Source of the DNA: Streptomyces longispororuber
GTDB lineage: Bacteria; Actinomycetota; Actinomycetes; Streptomycetales; Streptomycetaceae
Length of the DNA: 64,000 nt
Direction: 5' to 3'
NCBI RefSeq assembly: GCF_014656095.1
Contig: NZ_BNBT01000009.1
Location: 44,440-108,439 of the forward strand
The notes beneath the pieces were generated by a model that was given only the letters and a program-made list of their open reading frames with translations, was not told the DNA's origin and did no database searches. This document shows, piece after piece, positions 7,443-16,950 of the stretch. Both the position numbers and the translations under genes were made by a program. Position 1 is the stretch's first letter. Each line of letters starts with the position of its first letter.

Positions 7443-8233
7443 TCACGTCCACCGTTCCCGCGCCTCGTCGAGGATGCGGCGCAGCCGCAAGCCGTCCGGG
7501 GCCACCGCGGTGACGAGGATGCCGGGGCCGGCGAGCGGGGTGAGGGTGGCGTGCTCCCCCAGGACGGCCGCGGCAGGCGGGTTCGTGCGGAACTCCGGGC
7601 TCACGACGACGAGTTGCCCCACGGCCCGGTGGCCCGCCAGGACCGCCGGGCCGTCCCAGCCGGCGGGTGCGCCGGGGCCGCAGGCGAGTTCCTGGTCGAG
7701 GAGTACGCGGTCGGCGTGGCGTACCGTGAGGCGGCTGCGGAGGAGGCCCGGTGGTTCCGCGGTCCGGCCCAGGGTCTGTTCCTCGCGGAGGATCAGGTGA
7801 CCGCCCTCGGCGACGTCCGCTCGGGTGGTGACGTGCAAGGCGCTGCCCCGTACCGAGATCAGTTGCTCGGGCAGCCAGTGGAGGGTTGAGTCGGCCGCGA
7901 CCGTGAGGCGGACGTCGTAGCGCGCCTCGGGGGACGCCTCGCCCTGGCCCGGCAGGGCCATCGTCGCCGCCGCCGAGCCGACGCGCAGGTGCGCGCCCGG
8001 TTCCGTGGCCGCCTCGACGGTGAGGTGGTCGCCGCCCAGCGGTCCGCTCATCGCGCCGACCAGCAGGACGTGCGCCGCCGGGCCCGCGGCCCGGGTGCGG
8101 CGCAGGGCCAGCGGGCCCTCGCCCTGGAGGACGGGCAGGGCCGTGCCGCCGCGGCCGTCGGGCCGGGCGGTGACACGGGCCGTGGCTCGGACGCCCGCGG
8201 GCGCGAGGGCCCGAGCCGCCGGTGCGCTGCTCG

Positions 8234-8237
<4 letters not shown>
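7443..8237 (-). CDS. ureD: Urease accessory protein UreD
   Basis: 264 residues from an ATG at 8237, whose first bases overlap the ureG stop (ATGA, 8234-8237). UreD (UreH) is the scaffold that binds apo-urease and recruits UreF and UreG for nickel insertion. Recognisable blocks are [46 protein letters not shown] and [14 protein letters not shown], in the order expected for the family, and the length fits. It is the last gene of the operon. Open frame upstream of 8237 belongs to the ureG region and is not part of this gene. Confidence 0.93.
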
Positions 8238-8926
<689 letters not shown>

Positions 8927-8944
8927 GGCGGTGCCTTTCGTCGT

Positions 8945-8989
8945 GTGTGGGGTGGAGTGATGTGGGGTGGGGTGATGTGGGGTGGGGTG
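8945..8989. repeat. 15-bp tandem repeat between ureF and ureG
   Basis: Three consecutive 15-bp units of the form TGTGGGGTGGGGTGA (8945-8959, 8960-8974, 8975-8989), nearly identical, fill most of the only sizeable gap in the urease operon. Confidence 0.8.
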
Positions 8990-9004
8990 GAGCGCCCGCC
9001 GCCC

Positions 9005-9682
9005 TTACGACGCGAACAGCCGTACCGGCCACGCCGCATGCGCCTCGCCCCCGATCTCCAGCAGCGGGGCCGACGCCGCCGGCAGGGCGTGGAGGCCCTC
9101 CTCGGGGACGCGGTGGGCGGCCCGTACCGCCGCCGCGGCCACCTCGTCCAGGTCGGCCCCGAGCCGGGCCAGTACGGCCGTCGCCTCGAAGGGGTCGAGG
9201 CCCAGCAGGCGCACCACGGCGGTGGCGGGGCCGCTGACGGTCTCGTAGGCGGCGCAGTACGCCGCGTCGGCGGGGCCGAGGCCGGCCGCCCGCGCGGTCG
9301 TGCCGAGGACGACCGGCTGGTGGGCGCCCTTGGGGAACGCGCGGGCCAAGGCGTCCAGTTCGGGCGACGGCCAGGTGGCGCGGCCTGCCCGGAGCAGTTG
9401 GCGCCCCAGCTTGCGGGCGGCCGTGCGCAGGGCGAGCGACCGGGTGTGGGCGTCGACGGCCTCGTCGAGGGCGGCGCGGCCGTCGGCGCCGAGCGCGGCG
9501 GCCGCGGCCAGCCCCGCGGACACCAGGCCGGTGGTGTGCAGCCGGCCCCGGCAGAAGTCCTCCAGGCTCGGCGCGCCCGTGACGCGCCCGGCCTTGACGG
9601 CCGCCTCGGCGCCGCCGGAGTGGGCGTGCCCTCCGGCGGGGAAGCGGCCGTCGGCCAGGATGAGGAGTGCGGCTCGTGACAT
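9005..9682 (-). CDS. ureF: Urease accessory protein UreF
   Basis: 225 residues. UreF bridges UreD and UreG and acts as a fidelity factor for GTP-driven nickel insertion. The all-helical sequence contains the family hallmarks LLILADGRFPAGGHAHSGG at the N-terminus, FCRGRLHTTGLV, and the C-terminal helix region EIGGEAHAAWPVRLFAS. Length is typical. It lies 61 bp downstream of ureC and in the same orientation, so it belongs to the urease transcript. Confidence 0.93.
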   Translation of the reverse strand: MSRAALLILADGRFPAGGHAHSGGAEAAVKAGRVTGAPSLEDFCRGRLHTTGLVSAGLAAAAALGADGRAALDEAVDAHTRSLALRTAARKLGRQLLRAGRATWPSPELDALARAFPKGAHQPVVLGTTARAAGLGPADAAYCAAYETVSGPATAVVRLLGLDPFEATAVLARLGADLDEVAAAAVRAAHRVPEEGLHALPAASAPLLEIGGEAHAAWPVRLFAS

Positions 9683-9743
9683 GTCGTACGGCGACCAGGT
9701 GCGAGAGGGGAGGACGGGGGCAGGTGCGGGTACGGGGCCGGGG

Positions 9744-11465
9744 TCAGAAGAGGAAGTAGCGCTGCGCCAGGGGAAGTTCGGCCGCCGGGGACGGCTCCAC
9801 CAGTTCGCCGTCGATGGTCACGGCGAAGCTGTCGGGCGCCACCTCCACCCGGGGCAGGGCGTCGTTCTCCCGCATGTCGGCCTTCGTGCGGCCGCGGGTG
9901 GAGCGGATGGCCACGAAGGGGCGGTCCAGGGCGAGGCGTTCGGGCAGGCCGTCGTCCAGGGCCGACCGGGTCACGAAGTTGAGGGAGTTGCGCGCGGGGG
10001 CCTTGCCGAGGGCGCCGTACATCGGCCGCGGCAGCACCGGCTGCGGGGTGGGGATGGAGGCGTTGGCGTCGCCCATCTGCGCGTACGCGATCTGCCCGCC
10101 CTTGAGGACCACCTCCGGCTTGACGCCGAAGAACGCCGGGTCCCAGAGGACCAGGTCCGCGAGTTTGCCGCTCTCGACCGAGCCGACCTCGTGCTCGACG
10201 CCCTGGGCGATGGCCGCGTTGATCGTGTACTTGGCGACGTAGCGGCGGGCCCGGTGGTTGTCGGCGCGGGTGTCGCCGGGCAGCGCTCCCCGGCGTCGCT
10301 TCATCACGTGCGCCGTCTGCCAGGTCCGCAGGATCACCTCACCGACGCGGCCCATCGCCTGGGAGTCCGAGGACATGATGGAGATGGCGCCCAGGTCGTG
10401 GAGGATGTCCTCGGCGGCGATGGTGGTCGGCCGGATGCGGGACTCGGCGAAGGCCAGGTCCTCGGGGACCGCCGGGTTGAGGTGGTGGCAGACCATCAGC
10501 ATGTCGAGGTGCTCCTCGACGGTGTTGACGGTGTGCGGCCGGGTGGGGTTGGTCGAGCTGGGGAGCATGTTCGGCAGCGAGACCGCCGTGATCATGTCGG
10601 GCGCGTGGCCGCCGCCCGCGCCCTCCACGTGGAAGGCGTGCATGGTCCGGCCGCCGACCGCGGCGAACGTGGCATCGACGAACCCGGCCTCGTTCAGCGT
10701 GTCGGTGTGGACGGCCAGTTGGGCGCCGGTCTCCTCGCAGACGTTCAGGCAGGCGTCGATCACCGCGGGGGTCGCGCCCCAATCCTCATGGATCTTGAAG
10801 CTGACGGCGCCGGCACGCAGTTGGGCGTGCATCGAGGCGGCGTTGGTCGTGTTGCCCTTGCCGAGGAAGCCGATGTTGACGGGGCTGTGCTCCATCGCCG
10901 CGAACATCCGCGCCAGGTGCCAGGCGCCCGGGGTGATGGTGGTCGCCTTGCTGCCCTCGGCGGGGCCCGTACCGCCGCCGATGAGCGTGGTGACGCCGGA
11001 GGCCAGGGCCTCGTCGACGATGCCGGGCGAGATGAAGTGGATGTGCGTGTCGATGCCGCCCGCGGTGAGGATCTTGCCGTTGCCGGCGAGGATCTCCGTC
11101 TCGGGCCCGATGACGAGATCGGGGTGCACCCCGTCCATGGTGTCGGGGTTGCCCGCCTTGCCGATGCCGGTGATCCGGCCGTCGCGGATGCCGACGTCGG
11201 CCTTGACCACGCCCCAGTGGTCGATGATGACGGCGCCGGTGACCACGGTGTCGGGCGCGCCCTCGGCGCGGGTGGCGCGGGACTGGCCCATCGACTCGCG
11301 GATGACCTTGCCGCCGCCGAACACGGCCTCGTCCCCGGAGCGGCCGGGGCCGCCGGAGCGGTCCTCCTCGATCTCCACGAGCAGGTCGGTGTCGGCGAGC
11401 CGGATCCGGTCCCCGGTGGTGGGGCCGAACAGGTCGGCGTACGCCGCGCGGGACAGTTCAGGCAC
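9744..11465 (-). CDS. ureC: Urease alpha subunit
   Basis: 573 residues, starting at a GTG (11465) that overlaps the end of ureB by 8 bp. This is the catalytic subunit that hydrolyses urea to ammonia and carbamate. All key residues are present: nickel ligands H141/H143 (DTHIHFISP), the carbamylated lysine K224 (SFKIHEDWG), H253, H279, the active-site flap Cys-His at 326-327 ([14 protein letters not shown]) and D367 (SSDSQAMGR). Length equals that of bacterial UreC. It assembles with UreA and UreB in the cytoplasm and provides nitrogen from urea. Confidence 0.98.
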   Translation of the reverse strand: MPELSRAAYADLFGPTTGDRIRLADTDLLVEIEEDRSGGPGRSGDEAVFGGGKVIRESMGQSRATRAEGAPDTVVTGAVIIDHWGVVKADVGIRDGRITGIGKAGNPDTMDGVHPDLVIGPETEILAGNGKILTAGGIDTHIHFISPGIVDEALASGVTTLIGGGTGPAEGSKATTITPGAWHLARMFAAMEHSPVNIGFLGKGNTTNAASMHAQLRAGAVSFKIHEDWGATPAVIDACLNVCEETGAQLAVHTDTLNEAGFVDATFAAVGGRTMHAFHVEGAGGGHAPDMITAVSLPNMLPSSTNPTRPHTVNTVEEHLDMLMVCHHLNPAVPEDLAFAESRIRPTTIAAEDILHDLGAISIMSSDSQAMGRVGEVILRTWQTAHVMKRRRGALPGDTRADNHRARRYVAKYTINAAIAQGVEHEVGSVESGKLADLVLWDPAFFGVKPEVVLKGGQIAYAQMGDANASIPTPQPVLPRPMYGALGKAPARNSLNFVTRSALDDGLPERLALDRPFVAIRSTRGRTKADMRENDALPRVEVAPDSFAVTIDGELVEPSPAAELPLAQRYFLF

Positions 11466-11916
11466 CGGGTGCTCCGTTCGCTTCCGTGCCGGCGCGCCGC
11501 CCTCGCGGGTCCGTGCCCGTGAGGTGCCCGCGCGGGCCGTGGGTCGTACGCGGTTCCGCCGCCGGGCGGGCGTCGTCCGCGTCGAGGGGTCCCCGGGTCA
11601 GGCCGCGCAGTCCGGGCACGACGCGGGCGCCCGCGAGGGGGACCAGCTCGACGTCGACGGGAATGCCCGGCTCGAAGCGCACGGCGGTGCCCGCGGCGAT
11701 GTTGAGCCGCTTGCCGTGCGCGGCGGCGCGGTCGAAGTCGAGGCCCGGGTTGGCCTCGGCGAAGTGGTAGTGGGAGCCGACCTGGACGGGCCGGTCGGCG
11801 GCGTTCAGGACGGTAAGACGGGTGGTGTCGCGGCCCTCGTTGTAGGGGACGGGGGTCTCGGCGAACAGGATCTCCCCCGGTACCGGCGGTCCGGAGGGCG
11901 TGGCGGGACGGGTCAT
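11458..11916 (-). CDS. ureB: Urease beta subunit
   Basis: 152 residues. The UreB core is clear: [24 protein letters not shown], then [19 protein letters not shown] and the end of the domain [16 protein letters not shown]. The last ~40 residues (after [20 protein letters not shown]) are a Pro/Arg/Gly-rich tail longer than in minimal UreB proteins. The gene sits 16 bp after ureA and overlaps ureC by 8 bp, so the three structural subunits are translationally linked. Confidence 0.96.
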   Translation of the reverse strand: MTRPATPSGPPVPGEILFAETPVPYNEGRDTTRLTVLNAADRPVQVGSHYHFAEANPGLDFDRAAAHGKRLNIAAGTAVRFEPGIPVDVELVPLAGARVVPGLRGLTRGPLDADDARPAAEPRTTHGPRGHLTGTDPRGRRAGTEANGAPGA

Positions 11917-11932
11917 GCGGCGCGTACTCCCG

Positions 11933-12235
11933 TCACACGATGGGGTCGTGGACGGTGACGAGCTTGGTGCCGTCCGGGAAGGTCGCCTCGACCTGGACGT
12001 CGTGGATCATCTCGGGGATGCCCTCCATGACGTCGTCCCGGGTGAGCACCCTGCGGCCGGACGACATCAGGTCGGCCACGCTGCGGCCGTCCCGGGCGCC
12101 CTCCAGGATGTGGGCGGTGATGAGGGCGACGGCCTCGGGGTGGTTGAGCCGCAGGCCGCGCGCCTTGCGCTTCTCGGCCACGTCCGCGGCCACATGGATG
12201 AGCAGTCTCTCCTGCTCGTGCGGGGTCAGTCGCAC
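11933..12235 (-). CDS. ureA: Urease gamma subunit
   Basis: 100 residues from the GTG at 12235, preceded by GAGGTGG six bases upstream. The frame is open to 12313, but the family begins at this point ([21 protein letters not shown]). Blocks [39 protein letters not shown] and [14 protein letters not shown] are diagnostic. It is the first gene of the operon ureA-ureB-ureC-ureF-ureG-ureD. ureE is absent, as in other Streptomyces urease clusters. Confidence 0.97.
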   Translation of the reverse strand: MRLTPHEQERLLIHVAADVAEKRKARGLRLNHPEAVALITAHILEGARDGRSVADLMSSGRRVLTRDDVMEGIPEMIHDVQVEATFPDGTKLVTVHDPIV

Positions 12236-12691
12236 GTCCCACCTCACAGTCCTCGCCCCGGACCGTGCGGGGTCCGGCTGCCGCGGCCACCGCGACGGGT
12301 TTAGATGTAACACGCAGCGATGCGCGTGCCGGTGTCCACTGTCGCTTACGAAAACCCCAGGTGGCGTGGGAGAGCAGGCTAGTTGGGCGGAGTTTCAGCG
12401 AGGTTAACCAGTCTTTGACCGGCTGATGACCTTCAGCGGGGCTGCGCCATACCCGGCGGGGCCGGGCCGTATCCGGCGGGGCTGGGCCATGCCCGGCATG
12501 GCCGCGCCCATGCCTGGCGGAACCGCGCCACGCCCGCGGGGCGCGCGCAGGGCCGCGCCGCGTCAGGCCGGACCGACCCGCCCCGGCCCACCACTGGCCA
12601 GGTCAGGTCCGGACAGGTCAGGTCACGTCAGGTCCGGACAGGCCAGATCAGTCCGGCCAAGTCAGGTCCAACCAGGCCAGGCCAGGCCACG
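12236..12691. other. Urease upstream region and short GGTCAGGTCC-type repeats
   Basis: 12236-12430 should hold the ureA promoter, but I cannot assign clear boxes. 12430-12550 is a run of related GGGGC(T/C)G(G/C)GCC motifs. 12595-12695 is a series of short GTCAGGTCC/GGCCAGGCC direct repeats. No gene is supported. Confidence 0.5.
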
Positions 12692-12970
12692 TCAGCTCAT
12701 GCGCGGCCCGTGGTGCTCCGCGGCGATGCCGAAGCGCTGCCGGTCCCCGCCCGCGGGCGACGTGGAGCCGATCGACGACACCGAGCTGATCACCTGCTCC
12801 TGCGCGGGCTCCTCCGCCTCGTCCAGGCGCCGCAGGTCCTCGGCGGACACCAGGGCCACGAGCGGCTTGCCGTGCCGCGTGACGACCACGCGCTCGCCGC
12901 CGTACACCACGCGGTTGATCAAGTCGGCGAGCTCAGCCCGGGCTTGCGTCACCGGAATCTCGTAGGCCAT
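12692..12970 (-). CDS. Phd/YefM-family antitoxin, no adjacent toxin
   Basis: 92 residues. The N-terminal 55 residues form a Phd/YefM DNA-binding domain: [20 protein letters not shown], then [23 protein letters not shown], the canonical pattern of these dimeric autorepressors. The C-terminal segment ([16 protein letters not shown] onward) is acidic then Ser/Gly-rich, where toxin binding would occur. A RelE/YoeB or Doc toxin would be expected immediately downstream (left of 12692), but that stretch holds only repeats. The antitoxin is therefore an orphan, or acts as a solitary repressor. It diverges from the ClpP-like gene. Confidence 0.88.
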   Translation of the reverse strand: MAYEIPVTQARAELADLINRVVYGGERVVVTRHGKPLVALVSAEDLRRLDEAEEPAQEQVISSVSSIGSTSPAGGDRQRFGIAAEHHGPRMS

Positions 12971-13057
12971 GCCCCCATCATAACGTCACGTACATCCTGT
13001 ACATTTTTTACAGAGGCCGCCGCGGAGGGCTGCGGCCCCGCTGACTGGAGGCGTGCC

Positions 13058-13687
13058 ATGCGCGGACCGTCCGCCCGTTCCGTCCTGCCGGAGTTCACCG
13101 AGCGCACCAGTACGGGGGTGCGCACCTGGGATCCGTACTCCAAGCTCCTGGACGAACGGATCGTCTTCCTCGGCACACCGATCGACGAGGTCTCGGCGAA
13201 CGACGTGATGGCGCAGGTGCTGTATCTGGAGTACGCGGCTCCGGACCGGGACATCTCGCTGTACATCAACTCGCCCGGCGGCGACTTCAGCGCGACGACG
13301 GCGATCTACGACACGCTGGTGTACGCGGCGTGCGAGGTGGAGACGGTCTGCCTGGGCCAGGCCGCGTCCGCCGCCGCGGTGCTGCTCGCCGCGGGCACGC
13401 CGGGCAAGCGGTCGATCCTGCCCGGCGCCCGGGTACTGCTGCGGCAGCCCGCGCTGCCCGAGCCGGTGCGCGGCCAGCCCACCGACCTGGAGATCCAGGC
13501 GGAGGAGCTGCGGCGCACCCGCGCCCTCCTGGAGGAGATGCTGGTCCGGCACACGGGGCGCACCCCCGAGCAGGTCTCGGCGGACATCGAGCGGGACACG
13601 GTGCTCGACGCCGCGGGCGCGGTCGACTACGGCCTGGTGGACCGGGTCGTGCCGAGCCGCAAGGCGTCGCGGCCGAGCGCGGGGTGA
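13058..13687 (+). CDS. ClpP-like protein with catalytic His replaced by Arg
   Basis: 209 residues from the ATG at 13058, with GGAG seven bases upstream. The fold of the ClpP serine protease is evident: [40 protein letters not shown], then [26 protein letters not shown]. The nucleophile Ser104 is kept (GQAAS), and the third residue D180 (IERDT) is kept. However, the motif normally reading (M/L)IHQP is LLRQP, so the catalytic His is Arg129. The protein may be an inactive ring-forming partner for other ClpP subunits. It has its own ribosome binding site and is followed 7 bp later by a small conserved gene. Confidence 0.9.
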   Translation: MRGPSARSVLPEFTERTSTGVRTWDPYSKLLDERIVFLGTPIDEVSANDVMAQVLYLEYAAPDRDISLYINSPGGDFSATTAIYDTLVYAACEVETVCLGQAASAAAVLLAAGTPGKRSILPGARVLLRQPALPEPVRGQPTDLEIQAEELRRTRALLEEMLVRHTGRTPEQVSADIERDTVLDAAGAVDYGLVDRVVPSRKASRPSAG

Positions 13688-13694
13688 GCCGCCG

Positions 13695-14003
13695 GTGCTG
13701 CCTCCCGAACCACCGCCGCTGCCCGCGCTGACCCGGGCCGAGGGTGACGTGGTCGACGCGTACCTGGCGGTCGTCGACCTCCTCGGGCGCATCAACCCGG
13801 CCCGCGCCGAACACACGTACGGCGGCCTCCGTGCCGCGCAGGCGCTCGTCGCGCGTGCGGCCGAGCTCCGCGACGCGCTGGCGCTCATGCATCAGCGCGG
13901 TGAGAGCGAGGTGCACGCGCCGACGCTCGCGCGAGCCCTGCGCGTCCTGGACGGCGAGCGGCGCGCGGCGCGCGTGACGCTCCCGCCGTCGACGGGGGCG
14001 TGA
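13695..14003 (+). CDS. Small hypothetical protein downstream of ClpP-like gene
   Basis: 102 residues from a GTG at 13695, 7 bp after the ClpP-like stop, so very likely co-transcribed. The sequence begins with a Pro-rich stretch (LPPEPPPLPALTRAEG) followed by three predicted helices (VVDAYLAVVDLLGRINP, AAQALVARAAELRDAL, HAPTLARALRVLDGERRAAR). No motif or family is recognised. Its position suggests a role linked to the ClpP-like protein, but this rests only on spacing. Confidence 0.65.
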   Translation: MLPPEPPPLPALTRAEGDVVDAYLAVVDLLGRINPARAEHTYGGLRAAQALVARAAELRDALALMHQRGESEVHAPTLARALRVLDGERRAARVTLPPSTGA

Positions 14004-14619
14004 GGCCCCGGCGTGCCGCGGTGCCGTCGACACGGCCGGTCGGGCGGGGGCGGGCCGCGGCCGTGCGCCCGGAGTGCCGTCGACACGGCCGAGCGGGCGG
14101 AGATGCGCCGCGACCTTGCGCCCGGGGTTCCGGCGACGCGAACGGGCAGGCGGAGGCGGGTTGCGGCCGTGCGGGGGCGCCCGGGTGAAAGAGCGTCATG
14201 ATTCCGTCCGGTTCACCCCCCATGTCCCGCCTCCGCATGCCAGACTTCCGGTCTGACTTCCCTCTTTTTCGGCCGGGCCGCGACGCGCGCCGGTCGCACC
14301 GGCCTCCCGTGGGCGCGCCCCGGACCCAGCGCGCCCGCGCCGTCCGCTCGTTGAGGGTGGGTACCGATGTCGCGCCATGGCCGGGGCTGCCCGGGAAATA
14401 ACCAGAAATGATCGCGCTTTCGCCGTAGTGGACCATCGTCCCGGCGAGCACCCGAAGATGCGCAACTCCCTTACGCAGCAGCCGGAATCGGACCTTCCGG
14501 CGCTGATGGGGCAATCATCGCCGACTGTGATCTGAGTCCCATTCGGGCGCTGTCCACCGGAACGGGTCAGCCGTGAGGAGCCTCACATACTGCCGATTCG
14601 GCTCGGCTTTTTCGCCACT
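14004..14619. other. Long intergenic region upstream of the riboswitch
   Basis: No gene supported. Two copies of GTGCCGTCGACACGGCC (about 14031 and 14072) form a direct repeat that is itself partly palindromic (GTGCCGTCGACACGGC). The promoter of the riboswitch transcript should lie in 14520-14600; CATACT at 14585-14590 is a weak -10 candidate. Confidence 0.4.
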
Positions 14620-14865
14620 CTCGGGTGAAGATCCCTTCCGACGACAAGCCCCCGCCACAGGCGGCGGGGCGATCCGGGCGGACGCCGAGTCCTGCCGCCG
14701 CCCGGATGCCCGGTCGACATCTGTGCACCGGCAGGAGTGGAGGACCCAGCAAGGCGGGCCGTCCGGCTAGTCCGGTCGGTCCTTGGGGTGAAGTCGCATG
14801 CGCGGCCGGGCATCTTCGCCTGCCCGAACCCGACAGGTCATCCTTCACAGGCGGCTGACGAAGGG
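14620..14865 (+). ncRNA. ydaO-yuaA (cyclic di-AMP) riboswitch
   Basis: Conserved elements of the ydaO class are present in order: GAAGATCCCTTCCGACG, GAGGACCCAGCAAGG (about 14736), TTGGGGTGAAGTCGC (about 14783), GGGCATCTTCGCCTGCCC hairpin (about 14808), and the 3' core CGAACCCGACAGGTCAT...CACAGGC (14825-14850). The closing P1 helix can form between CCCTTC (14633-14638) and GAAGGG (14860-14865). It stands directly before a secreted NlpC/P60 cell-wall hydrolase, the classic actinomycete target of this riboswitch. The GAAGGG strand is also the ribosome binding site of that gene. Confidence 0.88.
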
Positions 14866-14871
14866 TTGCGC

Positions 14872-15348
14872 ATGACCGCGCTGCAACGTGTTCCGTCGCT
14901 GCTGACGAGGGCCGGTACGGCTTCGGCTCTCACGCTCGCCGCCGTGGGCGGCACCATCGTGGCCCCCGGGCTCACCGGGGAAGCGGAAGCGGCCACCTCG
15001 CACGGAACGAAGGCGCTCAAGATCGCGGCGTCCAAGAAGGGCTCCCCGTACCGCTACGGCGCCGCCGGGCCGAACCGGTTCGACTGCTCGGGCCTGACGC
15101 TCTACTCGTTCAAGCGCGTCGGCAAGAAGCTGCCGCGCACCGCCCAGCAGCAGTACAACAAGACCCGCCATGTGTCCGCCGCCAACCGCACCCGCGGCGA
15201 CCTGGTGTTCTTCCACTCCGGCCGGAGCGTGTACCACGTCGGTATATACGCCGGCAAGGGCAAGATCTGGCACGCACCGAAGCGGAACACCGTGGTGCGG
15301 CTGGAGAGGATCTGGACCAACAAGGTCTGGTACGGCCGGGTCCGCTGA
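14872..15348 (+). CDS. Secreted NlpC/P60 peptidoglycan hydrolase
   Basis: 158 residues from the ATG at 14872, six bases after GAAGGG. Residues 1-40 are a signal peptide (basic start, hydrophobic core SALTLAAVGGTIVAPGL, cleavage likely after AEA-40). The mature part is a single NlpC/P60 domain with the triad C72 (FDCSGLT), H122 (YHVGIYAG) and H134 (IWHAP). Enzymes of this class cleave D-gamma-glutamyl-meso-diaminopimelate bonds in wall peptides. There is no LysM or SH3 binding domain. Expression is predicted to respond to c-di-AMP through the upstream riboswitch, linking wall lysis to growth or osmotic state. Confidence 0.95.
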   Translation: MTALQRVPSLLTRAGTASALTLAAVGGTIVAPGLTGEAEAATSHGTKALKIAASKKGSPYRYGAAGPNRFDCSGLTLYSFKRVGKKLPRTAQQQYNKTRHVSAANRTRGDLVFFHSGRSVYHVGIYAGKGKIWHAPKRNTVVRLERIWTNKVWYGRVR

Positions 15349-15599
15349 CCCGGTGAGCGCGCGGCGGCCGCCCCGTACGGCCCGTGCCGCCGCCCGCTCC
15401 GGGCGCCCCCGGGCGCCTCGGCCGCCGTCCGTCCGGCACACGGACGGCGGCCCCCGCCACCCGGCGTGCCGAACGGGTGGCGGACCCCGGACAGCGGGCC
15501 CCGGGCAACGGGCCCCGCGGAGCCCGTGTCACCCGCCCGGCTCCGCCGCCGGGCCGTCACGACGGGCGTGGAGCGGCCCCGCGCGGATACTCGTGGACC

Positions 15600-16118
15600 A
15601 TGGCCGATCATCACCCCCATTCGTCGGGCACCCCCAGACCGGGCTCGTCCCGGCGCACCCGCAACGAGACCCCGCTGGAGCGGGCCGACCGCAACTTCGG
15701 CGAGCTGCTCCAGGAGCTGCGGGTCACGCAGACCGGCGTACAGATCCTCTTCGCCTTCCTGCTCACGCTCGCCTTCACGCCCCGCTTCCCGTCGCTGGAC
15801 AGCGTGCAGCGCCACACGTACGTCGTCACGCTGCTGCTCGCGGTGCTCGCCGCCGCGCTGTTCACCGCGCCCGCCGCGGTGCACCGCACGCTCTTCCAGC
15901 GCGGCGCCAAACCGCTGATCGTGCGGGTCTCCTCGAAGCTCGCCGCGGTGGGCCTCGGCGTGCTCGTGCTCGCGCTGACGGGCTCCGTCCTGCTCGTCGT
16001 CGACGTCGCCGCGGGCCGCACCGAAGGGGTGATCGCCGGGGTGGCCACCTTCCTGGTCTGCACCGGGCTGTGGGGCGTGCTGCCGCGCGCGATCGGGCGC
16101 GCCAACGGCCGGCTGTGA
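15600..16118 (+). CDS. DUF6328-type four-TM membrane protein
   Basis: 172 residues from the ATG at 15600; the open frame upstream is noise. A hydrophilic N-terminus (MADHHPHSSGTPRPG) is followed by the motif RADRNFGELLQELRVTQTGVQ, and then four hydrophobic segments (about 48-62, 74-92, 115-135, 145-162). This layout corresponds to the DUF6328 family of actinobacterial membrane proteins. Function is unknown. It is monocistronic, with no obvious operon partner. Confidence 0.8.
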   Translation: MADHHPHSSGTPRPGSSRRTRNETPLERADRNFGELLQELRVTQTGVQILFAFLLTLAFTPRFPSLDSVQRHTYVVTLLLAVLAAALFTAPAAVHRTLFQRGAKPLIVRVSSKLAAVGLGVLVLALTGSVLLVVDVAAGRTEGVIAGVATFLVCTGLWGVLPRAIGRANGRL

Positions 16119-16255
16119 CGCGGCCGGTCCGGTCGCGGGGCGGATGCCGTACGCGTACGACCTGACGGTCCGGCGGGACGGCGGGGCGGCGAGGCGGCGG
16201 GACGGCGCACGTGGCCGTGCCGTCGCGCGGGGCGCCGCCTCAGGGCCGTGAGGGC

Positions 16256-16687
16256 TCAGCGCCGCACCGGTAGCGACCAGGGCAGGGTGATCCACACCGT
16301 CTTGCCGCCCTCCGCCGTCCGGCAGACCGAGAGTCTGCCGCCGCACTCGGCGGTGAGCCAGCGGATGATGACCATGCCGCGCCCGTTGTCCTGCTGCACG
16401 GCGGCGGGCAGGCGCTGCGGAAAGCGGGGGTGACTGTCGGTGACCCCGATGCGCAGCCGCTCGTGGCGGTCGAGCTGGACGTCCACGGTGAACGTGGGCG
16501 AGAGGCCCGAGGTGTGCTGCACCGCGTTCGTGGCGAGCTCCGAGACGATGAGCCGGACCGTGTCGGCCACGTCCGCGTCCGGGGGCAGGCCCCACTCCGT
16601 CAGGACGTCCCCCACGTACTGACGGGCGGTGGAGACCGAGACGGGGTCGCTCGGCAGGGTGATTGATGCTTCCTGGTGGTCTGCCAT
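16256..16687 (-). CDS. Anti-sigma-type ATP-binding protein (HATPase_c)
   Basis: 143 residues. The GHKL ATPase fold of the SpoIIAB/RsbW class is visible: N box VSELATNAVQHTSG (about 50-63), G1 box VTDSHPRFPQ and G2 box DNGRGMVIIRWL. Such small proteins are serine-kinase anti-sigma or signalling partners. It diverges from an XRE/DUF397 pair (16951-18045), the standard WhiJ-type arrangement in Streptomyces in which a histidine-kinase-like ATPase, an XRE regulator and a DUF397 protein act together in developmental control. Confidence 0.9.
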   Translation of the reverse strand: MADHQEASITLPSDPVSVSTARQYVGDVLTEWGLPPDADVADTVRLIVSELATNAVQHTSGLSPTFTVDVQLDRHERLRIGVTDSHPRFPQRLPAAVQQDNGRGMVIIRWLTAECGGRLSVCRTAEGGKTVWITLPWSLPVRR

Positions 16688-16950
16688 GACGGCGCCGTCC
16701 CTTTCCCACCGGGACCGGTACTCCGACGCGTGGCGGAAGCACTCAAGGACCGTCCCGGAGCTGGTGCTATGCGTCAGACTGCCACTGTCACGCGGGCCGC
16801 GCCCGGCGATCCACCGAGATGTGCATATATCTGTCGCTCGAAGCGGTGAACTCTGCGACGGCAGACCGTATTTGGGCGTAACACTGGCAGTTCCCCCACC
16901 GTCCTCTACGGTTGGCGCGGACTTCCGGCGGACCCCAGAAGGAGACAGCC

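Noticed and set aside
9300..11958. Large plus-strand frames opposite urease genes
   Set aside because: ureC and ureB are certain on the other strand.
12426..12720. Toxin gene downstream of the Phd antitoxin
   Set aside because: Only short repeats are present; no RelE, PIN or Doc motif in any frame.
14198..14520. Possible small genes before the riboswitch
   Set aside because: Open frames have no ribosome binding site, no motif and shadow-like composition.
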